64,000 nt of DNA. Source: an uncultured Prevotellaceae bacterium. Its GTDB lineage: Bacteria; Bacteroidota; Bacteroidia; Bacteroidales; Bacteroidaceae. Where the stretch lies: positions 1-64,000 of the forward strand of contig CACWMK010000002.1 in the NCBI GenBank assembly GCA_902761905.1. The letters run 5' to 3'. The notes below the pieces were generated by a model. It saw nothing but the letters and a program-made list of their open reading frames with translations, had not been told where the DNA came from and did not search any database. A program made the translations under genes and the position numbers. Below, piece after piece: positions 34,200-43,592 of the stretch (the stretch's first letter is position 1; each line of letters starts with the position of its first letter).

Positions 34200-36716
34200 A
34201 TGAATGTGTACATGAAAACAGTTAGAGGTCTATTAGTATTGGTGCTTAGTATAGTTGTGTTTAGTGTTAGTGCCCAGGCAGATAATCGTAAGGGAAACAT
34301 CAACGGAATACTTTATCAGCTGACGTTTAATATTCCAGATAATCCTTCGGATAAGGTTTCAGGAGAGGCTGCAATCACTTTCGACTTGAGAACAAAACAG
34401 GATGTAGTGCTTGATTTTCAGGGCACTCCTGGCTCTGTGACAGTATATAAAGCCAACAAGAAAAAGGCTAAGAAAGCCAACGTAAAGGTGGTGAACGATC
34501 AGATAATCATCCCTGCCAAGATGTTTAAGGCTGGTACCACCAACAAGATTGTCATCGACTTTACCAGCCAGGAAAAGGCTTTGTCGCATACTGGCAATGT
34601 GGTTTACACCCAGGTTCAGGCCGATGAGGGGCGCGCCCTGTTCCCATGTTTCGACGATGCCGAAATGCTTGCTCAGTACCAGACTACCATCAATGCTCCT
34701 GCAGGATGGAAATCGGTAACTGTAGATATGGCCGAAAAAATGGCTCCTTCAAGTTATATGTTCGTTGCAGGTAAGTTCGAAGAGAAGACTTCGGATATCG
34801 ATGGTCGCAACCTGCGTGTGCTCTATTCTGAGGCTGATCCTGCCAAGGCAGCTCAGGTAGATCAGGTGTTCAAGGAGGTGGCCAAGTCGATGAAGTGGAT
34901 GGAAGGCTATACTGGCATCGACAACCCATACAATAAAGAGTTCGTAATCTATATCCTCCCCAGTATGCAACTTGGCGGACTTGAGCGCCGCGGTTCTATC
35001 GCCTTCAGCGATAAGGCCATCTTCCTAGGCAAAAAGCCATCAAAGGATGATCTGTTAAAGCGCACAGAGCTTATCGCCCACGAAACATCTCACATCTGGT
35101 TTGGTAATATCGTAGGCGTTGAGGAGCCTTGGGCTAAGGAGCTTCTGGCCAACTTTATGGCCGCCAAGATTACCCGTAGTCAGTATAAGAAGGACGAGGT
35201 AGAGGTGAACTTCATCAATACCTATCTGCGCGATGCTATGTCGCTGGATCGTACTGAGGGTAGCCACCCGCTTGCAGGCGAGTATGCTAATCCTCATGAT
35301 CCTGTGCTGTTCCACGATCACATCAACTATTGTAAGGGTCCTGTGATGATGCGTATGATGGAGGACGTGATGGGCGCTGACGTTATGCAGAAAGGACTGC
35401 AGCAATGCTTGCGCGACCACTATATGGACAAGATTAACTGGGACCAGATAGTAGAAACACTCGAGAAGCAAGCTCCTGGCGCTGGCGTTCGTCAGTTCAG
35501 CGATGTGTGGGTAAAGCAGAAGGGTATGCCCGTCATCACCTGTACATATCAGAATGGCAATGTAGTCGTAAAGCAGAGCGACCCTTACGGACGCGGCCTG
35601 TGCTGGCGACAGAAGTTCGAAATGAAGGTTATCAGCAATCTTGGCAAGTCGCAGATCATCAAGGTCGATATGCTGCAGCCTACTATGACATTCAAATATT
35701 CTGGAGGTGCACCTGCCTTTATCGTCCCCAATCAGGATGGTCGCGGATATGGTCGATTCACACTCGACGACCACTACGTTCAGACACTGCCCACACGTCT
35801 TATCATCACTCGCAACGATCTGAACCGTTATACATTACTTAATCTTATCCACGATAACTATCTGCAGGGCAAGTTGACTCCTTCTCACTTTGGCGAGCTG
35901 TTCCGCTTCCTTGGCCGCGAGAAAAATCCGCTGATTATGGAGACAGCCATCAATCAGATGCACAAGATTGCTTCCGACCTTACTCTGCAACAGCGTTACA
36001 CCCTCGAACTGGTGATTATGGACCTGTTGGGCGAGAACAGAACCAAGGAGTGCCGCCAGTTGGTACTGCGCAAGCTTGGCACAAGCGCCATTTCGCCTGA
36101 GGTGCTGGATAAGCTTCAGACTATCCTCGATCGTCATAACGAGGACGTGCTTGATGAGCACGACTATATGGAGATAGCCTATCGACTGGCCATCATCCGT
36201 CCTGATCGTCGTCAGGCCATTCTCGACAAGGAGCGCGATCGTATCATTAGCTCTGGTAACGATGAACTTCGCCAGGAGTTCGACTTTGTGAGCAAGGCCA
36301 CACATCCCATTGCTTCAGCCCGTGAGGAGGTGTTCAAGGATCTGCTAAAGGCCGAGAATCGTGTAAACGAGAGTTGGGCGCTGAATGCCCTTCGCCTGTT
36401 GAACTCTGATGTGTTCGAACCACAGAGCAACGTATATCTGGTTGAGGGACTGAAAGCCCTGCCAGAGATTCAGAAAACTAACAGTCTTGCATTCCCAGGT
36501 CGCTGGACTCGCGCTCTGATTTCTAATCATCGCAGTGCTGAGGCTAAGACAGAGATCCAGAAGTTCCTGGCTGAGAGTACTGATTATCCAGCTAACCTAA
36601 AGAACTACGTCTACGAGAGTGCCTGGGTGCTGATGAATCAGATACCTTACGTTGACAAGACTCCACGTCCCGCTACAACTACGACTACTACTAAGAAGAC
36701 TACTAAGAGGAGATAG
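34200..36716 (+). CDS. M1 family metallo-aminopeptidase, divergent
   Basis: Secreted zinc aminopeptidase of 838 residues with a signal peptide ending near SVSAQA. The usual GAMEN exopeptidase motif is replaced by GGLER (259-263). The zinc motif is HETSH at 294-298, and the third ligand is probably Glu314 in WAKELLANF, giving HExxH-x15-E instead of the normal x18 spacing. The catalytic tyrosine is plausibly in NYCKGPVMMRMM. A helical C-terminal domain of about 350 residues and a Thr/Lys tail (TTTTTTKKTTKRR) finish the protein. The family match is clear, but the shortened zinc-site loop and altered GAMEN suggest changed specificity. A strong terminator follows. Confidence 0.85.
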   Translation: MNVYMKTVRGLLVLVLSIVVFSVSAQADNRKGNINGILYQLTFNIPDNPSDKVSGEAAITFDLRTKQDVVLDFQGTPGSVTVYKANKKKAKKANVKVVNDQIIIPAKMFKAGTTNKIVIDFTSQEKALSHTGNVVYTQVQADEGRALFPCFDDAEMLAQYQTTINAPAGWKSVTVDMAEKMAPSSYMFVAGKFEEKTSDIDGRNLRVLYSEADPAKAAQVDQVFKEVAKSMKWMEGYTGIDNPYNKEFVIYILPSMQLGGLERRGSIAFSDKAIFLGKKPSKDDLLKRTELIAHETSHIWFGNIVGVEEPWAKELLANFMAAKITRSQYKKDEVEVNFINTYLRDAMSLDRTEGSHPLAGEYANPHDPVLFHDHINYCKGPVMMRMMEDVMGADVMQKGLQQCLRDHYMDKINWDQIVETLEKQAPGAGVRQFSDVWVKQKGMPVITCTYQNGNVVVKQSDPYGRGLCWRQKFEMKVISNLGKSQIIKVDMLQPTMTFKYSGGAPAFIVPNQDGRGYGRFTLDDHYVQTLPTRLIITRNDLNRYTLLNLIHDNYLQGKLTPSHFGELFRFLGREKNPLIMETAINQMHKIASDLTLQQRYTLELVIMDLLGENRTKECRQLVLRKLGTSAISPEVLDKLQTILDRHNEDVLDEHDYMEIAYRLAIIRPDRRQAILDKERDRIISSGNDELRQEFDFVSKATHPIASAREEVFKDLLKAENRVNESWALNALRLLNSDVFEPQSNVYLVEGLKALPEIQKTNSLAFPGRWTRALISNHRSAEAKTEIQKFLAESTDYPANLKNYVYESAWVLMNQIPYVDKTPRPATTTTTTKKTTKRR

Positions 36717-36748
36717 TAGTTCTTCTGCGATAGGCCCTAACCAATAGC

Positions 36749-36783
36749 TGCCAGCGCCCTTTAATGGGAGCTGGCAGTTTCTT
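36749..36783 (+). terminator. Terminator after M1 aminopeptidase gene
   Basis: CTGCCAGC and GCTGGCAG pair perfectly, with an inner CCC/GGG stem around TTTAAT, followed by a short T-rich stretch. Confidence 0.8.
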
Positions 36784-36797
36784 TACTGCGCACTCCA

Positions 36798-36861
36798 GTC
36801 CTCCTACTAGAGGACTCGAGTCCTTAAGTTAGAGGACTGCAGTCCTTTAGTAGGAGGACTT
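36798..36861. repeat. 22-bp tandem array of AGGACT/AGTCCT palindromes
   Basis: AGTCCT occurs at 36798, 36820 and 36842, and AGGACT at 36812, 36834 and 36856, each series with an exact 22-base period. The two inner units are perfect 14-bp palindromes (AGGACTCGAGTCCT and AGGACTGCAGTCCT). The outer flanks AGTCCTCCTACTA and TAGTAGGAGGACT are also exact inverse complements. The array lies just after the aminopeptidase terminator. Confidence 0.9.
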
Positions 36862-36923
36862 GGCACTGGTCGCAAGCTTACTTGTGGTACAAGATGTATT
36901 TTTGCGATTTTTTTGCAAAACAT

Positions 36924-37162
36924 CTCCACACCTCACTCGAATGTCCTGAAACCCTTTGCCACAAAGCGTTTCAGCCACGTGAGGTGTTTTGCAAACACCT
37001 CACTCAACATCTCAAGAACACCTCACTTTGCTCGTCAGTCTACAATAAGCAAAAGAATGAGATGTCAAGTGAGTAGTTGAGTGAGGTGTTTAACAAACAT
37101 CTCACCCACCGCAAACCTTTTGCACATAAGGCTTTCGGGCCGGTTGGGTGAGGTGTTGAGTA
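36924..37162. repeat. Cluster of GTGAGGTGTTT inverted repeats
   Basis: A perfect inverted repeat GTGAGGTGTTT-TGC-AAACACCTCAC lies at 36980-37004 and a near copy with AAC as loop at 37082-37106. Further single copies of CACCTCAC or GTGAGGTGTT occur near 36929, 37020 and 37150. Between them GAAACCCTTTG/CAAAGCGTTTC pairs at 36949-36973, and a related degenerate hairpin lies near 37112-37138. No coding potential is visible. Confidence 0.8.
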
Positions 37163-37187
37163 GTTTTTGCAAAATTCTATAAAATTG

Positions 37188-40100
37188 TTACTTTATAACA
37201 ACTTTCTTGCCGTTCTTGATGTAGATACCTTTGCGAACAGGCTTGCTCTGCAGTCGTCTGCCATTCATGTCGTACCAAGTATCGCCGTTAGGCTCTGCAA
37301 TCACATCAATGATGTCTGTAGTGCCTTCGCCACCAAACAGACTTGATAGGCTGATTGAGCGAGCTCCTGAACCATTGTGCCAAGTAAATACTTCGAATGG
37401 ACGGATTTCGCGATAGTTAAGTACGAATATACTACCCTCAGGATTTCCTTCATACTCATGTCCTACGTTGAGTGCATAGTATCCTGTAGCAATGCTATGG
37501 TAGGTTCCGCTTACAATAATCGGTCTGTCTGCTAGTTGAATTCCCACAGCGGTCGACTTGCTGATCTTTGCGTTCTCGGCCGCGAAGGTTACCTTACCAG
37601 CCTGATTGTAAGCCTCTGGGTAGGCATCGCTGTTAGGCATACTGATGATGTAAGGCATGTTAGCCTCGATATTCTCAGCAGTTGTCAAGCCCTTATCAGT
37701 CATCTGACGCAGCCAGAAGTGGTAGTCGCTAGCATTATTGCGGAACGGAGCAATAGCACCATGACTCTCGTGGGTATAAGTCTGAACAGTAAATGGCAGA
37801 CAGATGCCCTCCCATCCGCGACTAACGTCCTTCTGAGTGGTCTGCTTAAACTCGCGAGTGTACGAGATGCTTTCGGCAGTAAACTCCTGTGGAGCGTAGA
37901 AGTTGTTATTACCCTCAGCATCCACCAGAACGATGTTCTTGGCCTTGCCGTCGACAACCACATTGTTTACTCCTTCTGGAGCCAGCGATTCCGTCTGTAC
38001 ATAAATCAGCAAGTTAGGATTGCCAAAGCCCTCAATGTCACTGCGATTGATAGGCTCTGTACTGTTCCATACGATAGCAGCGATATCCTTAGCGACCACA
38101 TCGCGACCACCAACGAGTTCTAGAGCCTTAGTCATAGTGGTTTGGCCCTTAACGCTCAATACCAGGTTCTCGTAGGTTGCAGCATTGCTCTCAGTCTTCT
38201 CTACTGTTATTTGGATTTCTAAGTCATAACCAAATAATTCCAGATTATTTCTTTCAGCTCTAACCCTATCTCTATCCCATTCAGTTCGTTTACGATTATA
38301 AACATCATGAATATAAGCGATTTGTGTCTTGAGCTGATCTATCTTGGCTTGGAGAGCGTCTGATGGAGTATAGTCTCTTGTTGCATCCTCTATTCTGACC
38401 ATGACAACATAAGTCGTTTGTATCAGGCTCTGCCACTCTGTGTATGGATAGATATATGTGGCATTCTCTGAATTCTCCATACCTTCCTTTGCAGCCATTG
38501 CCTTGATGATGAAGTCTTCATTAGCATAGATAGGATCCTGATAGACGGTAGAGCCGTCGCTAACCACCAATTCGTCTGCCAATCTGTTGATACTATCATT
38601 ATCCCATGCGTTGTCGAACGGTTTGATTGCATAATAGATAGTGGCATCCTCCGTTTCCGTAGTCAAAAGGATCTTTTCGTCCTCAAACTGGATCTTTGGT
38701 GTTGCAACCTGCTCCTTTGGTCCGACGTAAGGTTCACTGCCACTTTGAGTGAAGTAGCCAGGATTATCTGGACCTCCGTCAATATGAGCATAATCAACAT
38801 GAAGATGATTGCTATCATACGTTGTACCCTTGCCTCCAACAAGCTTTTGACAATTCCTGAACATGTGAGGACCAGAAGTTTTCTCGGAGTCAATAAGCCA
38901 TTCACTACCCACATAGATCGTCGTTAAGGCTGAACAGTAAGCGAACAATTCATCCATATAAGTCACATTAGACACGTTGAAGCTGCTCAAGTCAAGTGTC
39001 GTTAAACCAGAACACTCAGAGAACATATATCTCATATCCTCTACCTTTGCGGTGTTGAAGTTCGTTACGTCGATTGTGTTCAAGCTGTAACATTGCTGGA
39101 ACATGCCATACATAATTGTCACGTTAGCAGTGTTGAAGCCTGTCAAGTCAAGCGAGGCCAGTTTAGTACAGCCAGAGAACAATCCTGTCATATCTGTCAC
39201 CATAGCTGTATGCAGGTTACTGATGCCCTCAATCTTTGTGAGGTTGGAGCAATTATAGAACCAACAATACATGGAGGTCAGTACGGTATCGTTGGCAAAC
39301 GAGTCGTCGAACACAACGGTGGTGATGCTCTCTGTATCATTATGCCATCCGCGCGCATTAGGACTACCGAAAGGCCCGACACTCATGCCATTCCTGGCTT
39401 CCTTCTGATCATCGTAGTAGAATGTTAGTACGGTATTGTCTTCGCTCAGCACAGCATAGGGCTCTGGATTAGTAACTATAGTTGCATTCTTATCTGTGAA
39501 GTAGCCTGGATTTGAGGCTCCTCCGTCAATATGAGCAAATGTGTAGTCGATGCGATTTTCGTCGTATGTCGTGCCATGTCCGCCAACAAGATTGGTACAG
39601 TTCATAAACATTTCCTCGCTCTCAGTTACAGAAGTGGTAGTCCAATAGCTGCCTGCATAAATCCTAGTTATGTCGTAACAACCATAGAACATCCAACTCA
39701 TATTCTTTACCTTGAAGGTGTTGAAATTGCTTAAGTCGAGATCCTGCATGCGATGGCACTTATAGAACATACCACTCATGTCTGTAACGTTAGCTGTATT
39801 GAATCCACTAACATCCACATGCTCCAATTCGTTACAGCCATAGAACATATACTTCATGTCTGTCACGCTTTGGGTTTTGAGATTTTCCATACCTATAATA
39901 GATGTCAACTCCTGACAGCCATAGAACCAATATGCTGTAGACGTGATGGTAGTATCGTTAGCCATTGATGCGTCGAACTCGACAGTTGTGATATTCTGGG
40001 CAACACTCTCCCAACCACGATCCTGAGGTAGCTCGAATGGTCCAACACTCATGCCATTACGCTCTGCCTTCATGGTGTCGTAATAGAACGTCAAGGTATA

Positions 40101-40898
40101 GTTACTTGTCGTTGCTGTTTCGGCACGACTATTATTGGGCACGATTGTTCCCTCACCAGGAGTAGAATTAACCTCTGTCAGCACAGCGTAGGGTTCTGGG
40201 TCTGCTGGGGCTTCTAAGGTAAACTCATAACTGCCCAAGGGCGTTTCAAGACCATCTGTGCTGACGGCATTGATGTTGAATGTGTGAGTGGAGCCGGCCT
40301 CCAGTTGGCTGATGTCCATAGAGATAGCAATCTCACTACCGGCCTCAACCTTCATGGTTTGGCTATTCTGTTCATCATCGTCAATCCAGAATTTTACTTG
40401 GTCTATCTGTAGAGTAACTTCTTCCTTGTCGGGTACAACGAAAAGATAGCGGTAGTACAATCCTGGTTCACCATCTGTACGCTTAGCGCGGAAGTTGAGA
40501 TAGTGAATGCCTGACGAAAGTGTGCTAACGTCTATGCTCTGTGTAATATCTGTACTAGCCACAGATGAGGACACTCTGTGAGCGTAGTCTGCATCAATCC
40601 AATACTCGTAGCCAGACACTGTAGCGTCTGTCATCTCAGATGCAGGAACCATGAAGAGATAACGGTGATATAGTCCTGATACACCGTCACCATCCTCTGC
40701 ACGGAAGTTCAGGTAATGAATGCCTTCCGACAAACTGCTGATATCGATACTCTGCTCTACATCGGTACTATTGGTTGCAACCGTATGGCGATGGCCATAA
40801 TCGGCATCTAACCAGTACTCATATTGACTAATGGTCTGAGCACGACCAAAGAGCACAGCCAGCAGTAGCAGGAATATAAGTTTTATTCTGCCTTGCAT
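37188..40898 (-). CDS. BspA-family (DUF285) surface protein with C-terminal sorting tail
   Basis: The 1236-residue exported protein has a signal peptide. Two near-identical 60-residue units come first (EYWLDADYGHR... and EYWIDADYAHR..., each ending Y-R-Y-L-F-x-V-P), then a third degenerate unit. Two blocks of BspA-like leucine-rich repeats follow at about 300-450 and 500-690, with the typical N-V-T-D-M-x-x-M-F-x-x-C cadence. Each block ends with an I-D-G-G-x-x-N-P-G-Y-F-T closing motif. A chitobiase-like module is near 715-810. The protein ends WYDMNGRRLQSKPVRKGIYI then NGKKVVIK, the pattern of type IX secretion or related sorting domains. BspA proteins bind host matrix or other bacteria. It is the last gene of a four-gene surface operon. 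Confidence 0.85.
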   Translation of the reverse strand: MQGRIKLIFLLLLAVLFGRAQTISQYEYWLDADYGHRHTVATNSTDVEQSIDISSLSEGIHYLNFRAEDGDGVSGLYHRYLFMVPASEMTDATVSGYEYWIDADYAHRVSSSVASTDITQSIDVSTLSSGIHYLNFRAKRTDGEPGLYYRYLFVVPDKEEVTLQIDQVKFWIDDDEQNSQTMKVEAGSEIAISMDISQLEAGSTHTFNINAVSTDGLETPLGSYEFTLEAPADPEPYAVLTEVNSTPGEGTIVPNNSRAETATTSNYTLTFYYDTMKAERNGMSVGPFELPQDRGWESVAQNITTVEFDASMANDTTITSTAYWFYGCQELTSIIGMENLKTQSVTDMKYMFYGCNELEHVDVSGFNTANVTDMSGMFYKCHRMQDLDLSNFNTFKVKNMSWMFYGCYDITRIYAGSYWTTTSVTESEEMFMNCTNLVGGHGTTYDENRIDYTFAHIDGGASNPGYFTDKNATIVTNPEPYAVLSEDNTVLTFYYDDQKEARNGMSVGPFGSPNARGWHNDTESITTVVFDDSFANDTVLTSMYCWFYNCSNLTKIEGISNLHTAMVTDMTGLFSGCTKLASLDLTGFNTANVTIMYGMFQQCYSLNTIDVTNFNTAKVEDMRYMFSECSGLTTLDLSSFNVSNVTYMDELFAYCSALTTIYVGSEWLIDSEKTSGPHMFRNCQKLVGGKGTTYDSNHLHVDYAHIDGGPDNPGYFTQSGSEPYVGPKEQVATPKIQFEDEKILLTTETEDATIYYAIKPFDNAWDNDSINRLADELVVSDGSTVYQDPIYANEDFIIKAMAAKEGMENSENATYIYPYTEWQSLIQTTYVVMVRIEDATRDYTPSDALQAKIDQLKTQIAYIHDVYNRKRTEWDRDRVRAERNNLELFGYDLEIQITVEKTESNAATYENLVLSVKGQTTMTKALELVGGRDVVAKDIAAIVWNSTEPINRSDIEGFGNPNLLIYVQTESLAPEGVNNVVVDGKAKNIVLVDAEGNNNFYAPQEFTAESISYTREFKQTTQKDVSRGWEGICLPFTVQTYTHESHGAIAPFRNNASDYHFWLRQMTDKGLTTAENIEANMPYIISMPNSDAYPEAYNQAGKVTFAAENAKISKSTAVGIQLADRPIIVSGTYHSIATGYYALNVGHEYEGNPEGSIFVLNYREIRPFEVFTWHNGSGARSISLSSLFGGEGTTDIIDVIAEPNGDTWYDMNGRRLQSKPVRKGIYIKNGKKVVIK

Positions 40899-40913
40899 AA
40901 GCTTTCTGTTTTG

Positions 40914-41861
40914 TTAGTTTGCGCTCAGGGTCATCTTCACATTCAGCGTGTGCGTCTTAGTGTCTACACCAATAGTGTAATTGGTCACCTTAGGCGCATT
41001 AGGCTCCAAAGAGAAAGGTGTGGTTCCACCATACATACCTACTGCAGTATCATCAGTTCCAAGCCAGCCCAGTTTTATGAAATTGTCAGGATTATCCACT
41101 TCAGTACTGCCAGGCGTATAGGTATAGCAGTTGCTCTGAGTCGCTCCAGCCCATTTCTCCCAAAAGTCGCTTGGACCAAGACAATTGGTGAAAGAGATGT
41201 CGTTATTAACTGCCGCATTTGAAACCCAGTTTGTAATATAACAGTTGATAAAGCTTGCTGTGATAGTATTTGAATTGTAGCCCATATGGACATTGCAATT
41301 AGAGAAAACGACAGCGTCAGGAGTGTAACCTGAGCTATATACTTGTACGTCTGAATTGACAACTGTCATGTCCATAAATCTAGACGATAAAGCAATCACT
41401 CCTGTCTTGCATCGGTCTATCAGCATTTCGCGTATTATTGTTAAATTCCCCACCGCGGAAATACCTCCGTCTATAACACACTTCCTCAACTTAAGACCTA
41501 TTACTGAATCATCTACATATAATGCGCCTGTAATTCGCACGCCATCCAGCAGATGGGCTGTCAAAGTAGGATTATCGGGAATGTAGATATCTATCCGATT
41601 CTTAAAAATTGTGTTTTCTGCGCCAGCTCCGATGATGGTTATGGCTTTTGCTATAGTTATCCCAGAACCACAATCGAATGTACCAGCAGACAACAAGATG
41701 GTGTCACCATCTACTGCTGCGTCAATAGCCGAAGGCAGCTCGTCTGGATTAAACTGTGTGACATTACCTTGATGGCGCAATACTATCTGTGCTGTAATTG
41801 CCATTGCACTCTGAATGCCTAGCATCATGAGGCATATAATTGATAATAGAATCTTTTTCAT
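40914..41861 (-). CDS. Secreted parallel beta-helix protein
   Basis: The 315-residue protein has a signal peptide (ending QSAMA). Right-handed beta-helix features follow: DGDTILLSAGTFDCGSGITI, the ITIIGAGAENTIF turn typical of pectate-lyase-like folds, and successive strands through about residue 240. It ends with a short beta extension (NYTIGVDTKTHTLNVKMTLSAN). No catalytic residues of a named polysaccharide lyase or hydrolase family can be pointed to, so it may bind rather than cleave. It lies 15 bases ahead of the BspA-like gene and 37 bases after the BACON gene, within the operon. Confidence 0.75.
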   Translation of the reverse strand: MKKILLSIICLMMLGIQSAMAITAQIVLRHQGNVTQFNPDELPSAIDAAVDGDTILLSAGTFDCGSGITIAKAITIIGAGAENTIFKNRIDIYIPDNPTLTAHLLDGVRITGALYVDDSVIGLKLRKCVIDGGISAVGNLTIIREMLIDRCKTGVIALSSRFMDMTVVNSDVQVYSSGYTPDAVVFSNCNVHMGYNSNTITASFINCYITNWVSNAAVNNDISFTNCLGPSDFWEKWAGATQSNCYTYTPGSTEVDNPDNFIKLGWLGTDDTAVGMYGGTTPFSLEPNAPKVTNYTIGVDTKTHTLNVKMTLSAN

Positions 41862-41898
41862 AATCGTAAATGTTTAATGTGAATAATATTGCTTGTTC

Positions 41899-43563
41899 TT
41901 ATAGTCTACGTGCCAATTGTGGGTCTGGGTTATCACTCTCGCCAGGCTCTGTGGTCGACGACGATGTGGTGATAGTTACCATGTTGGGACTATAAATGTA
42001 TTGGCCCGTTGCAGTCTTGACATAGGCTCGTACATAGTATGTAGTAGAACCTTCAAGTCCCTTGATTGAACCTAATACGCTACGGGTATAGCCTCCGTTG
42101 CCAACCTTAACAGTCTTGTCGCTGGTAGTTGGTGCCGTGTTGCTGGTGCTATATACCAAGCCATACTCTGAAACCTCCTCGTCAGAAACGAAGCTGAAGT
42201 GGAAGTCGGCGTATACATCTCCTACATATATCGACGTCAGTTCGCTAACTGAGGTTTCTGCTACTGGTGTTGTGATGGTAATCACGTCGCTATAGAGCAT
42301 TTCGTTATTAGTGAGATTCTGTACAAAGGCTCGTACATAGTACGTGGTGCCCTGCTCTAGTCCAGTGAGTTCGCCTACTACTCCCTGCGAAAGACCGCCA
42401 CTGCCAAGATGGATTACTTGGCTGTTATTGGTAGTAGGCATATTGTTGTTAGTACTGTAAACCAGTCCAAACTCGCCCACAACCGATTCTGATACGATGT
42501 TGAGCAGGAATGTGGCCGATTCGCGCATCAAACTGAGATTGGTCAGACTGACAGATGTCACTAGCGGTTGCTGTGAGGTGTTGCCTACCTGCTCTACTAC
42601 AACAGTTGCTTGCTGTGGATTCTTGGTACCAGCTATGATAACTACAGCCGTAATGCGGTCGCGGTTGGTGTTGTTCTCATCACATCTTATGTGTATTTCG
42701 CCATTGCCTACACCGGCAATAGCATGGTCGTTGGTGCTGCCGACTGAATCGACGAAGTGCAGCCATGTGGCAGCCGAGGGGATATAGGCCTTCCATTCGG
42801 CATTAGAAACCACGCGGATAATACCCTCGTTTGGGGAGTACGACCAGCGAACATCGTCGGAAGGTACGCTCAGGCTAACATTGGTCATACCGTCCTGTAC
42901 CACTTCTACGTTAATGCTCTTGCCGCTATAACTGAGAACCAGATAGCCTGTTCGCTCAATATCAGTGGTAGATTTGTCTACGGAGATGTATAGAGACGTG
43001 GTACCGCTGTTACCGCCGCTGATCTGGTTGCCGTCCTTGTCGACAAAGTGTACCCAATCGCTCGAAGGTCCGCGTGTAACAGTCCAATTCACATTACTGC
43101 TTATCTCTAGCGGTTCGGTCTTGGTGTCTTCGGCTGTAAACTTTATGCGGTTGGTGCTAATGTTCATAGCATCGTCGCCTGCTGTCTGCTTAACACTGAT
43201 TACCTGACGTAATCCACCATCTGAGGTAATAGTGATTGTTGCATCGCGTGATACGTTGGCATCTGTGTTCTGATTAGAAACGATAGTAAGCGAACCGTTG
43301 CCGTTACCCTGACGAGGACTAACTGAGAGGTCGTCGCCAAATGTTCCTGTATCTACATTTACTGTCCATCGGCAGTCGGCTGATATATTAACCTCTGACG
43401 TTGGTCCTGTTTCATTAGCACGGAACTGTACGATGTTTCCGCCAACCACCATCAAGCGCTCCTTGGCAGGGCGGGCAGTAGTTTCGTCGTCGCTCTTACA
43501 ACCTGTAAGGCCTGCTACCAATGGTAGTGCAACTAATATTGAAAATAATATCTTAGTTTTCAT
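41899..43563 (-). CDS. BACON/FN3 repeat lipoprotein
   Basis: The start at 43563 (MKTKILFSILVALPLVAG) is chosen because it gives a standard lipoprotein signal peptide with Cys in AGLTGCKSD. A second ATG five codons upstream is possible. The mature part has three BACON-like domains (about 40-125, 130-225 and 230-325, each ending in a V-x-V-x-Q strand and carrying W-x-x-F or W-V-H-F-V-D motifs). Two FN3-like domains follow (about 335-425 and 435-525) with the repeated G-L-V-Y-S-T and T-T-Y-Y-V-R-A motifs. BACON domains are generally treated as surface glycan- or mucin-contacting spacers. Second gene of the operon. Confidence 0.85.
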   Translation of the reverse strand: MKTKILFSILVALPLVAGLTGCKSDDETTARPAKERLMVVGGNIVQFRANETGPTSEVNISADCRWTVNVDTGTFGDDLSVSPRQGNGNGSLTIVSNQNTDANVSRDATITITSDGGLRQVISVKQTAGDDAMNISTNRIKFTAEDTKTEPLEISSNVNWTVTRGPSSDWVHFVDKDGNQISGGNSGTTSLYISVDKSTTDIERTGYLVLSYSGKSINVEVVQDGMTNVSLSVPSDDVRWSYSPNEGIIRVVSNAEWKAYIPSAATWLHFVDSVGSTNDHAIAGVGNGEIHIRCDENNTNRDRITAVVIIAGTKNPQQATVVVEQVGNTSQQPLVTSVSLTNLSLMRESATFLLNIVSESVVGEFGLVYSTNNNMPTTNNSQVIHLGSGGLSQGVVGELTGLEQGTTYYVRAFVQNLTNNEMLYSDVITITTPVAETSVSELTSIYVGDVYADFHFSFVSDEEVSEYGLVYSTSNTAPTTSDKTVKVGNGGYTRSVLGSIKGLEGSTTYYVRAYVKTATGQYIYSPNMVTITTSSSTTEPGESDNPDPQLARRL

Positions 43564-43592
43564 ATCTTTCTGCTTCATTATGTAGTTAATAA

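Larger units (their letters stand above)
36717..37187. other. 471-bp non-coding repeat island
   Basis: The gap between the aminopeptidase gene and the convergent BspA-like gene consists of one terminator and two different palindromic repeat clusters. Small open frames in it are by-products of the repeats. No terminator with a T-run for the leftward BspA operon is obvious, so the repeat hairpins may serve that purpose. Confidence 0.75.

Noticed and set aside
36882..37076. 64-codon plus-strand frame in the repeat island
   Set aside because: It is composed of the GTGAGGTGTTT repeats, with no promoter or family match.
36798..37162. CRISPR-like array
   Set aside because: There are no unique spacers of regular length, the units are palindromic and contiguous, and no cas gene is present.
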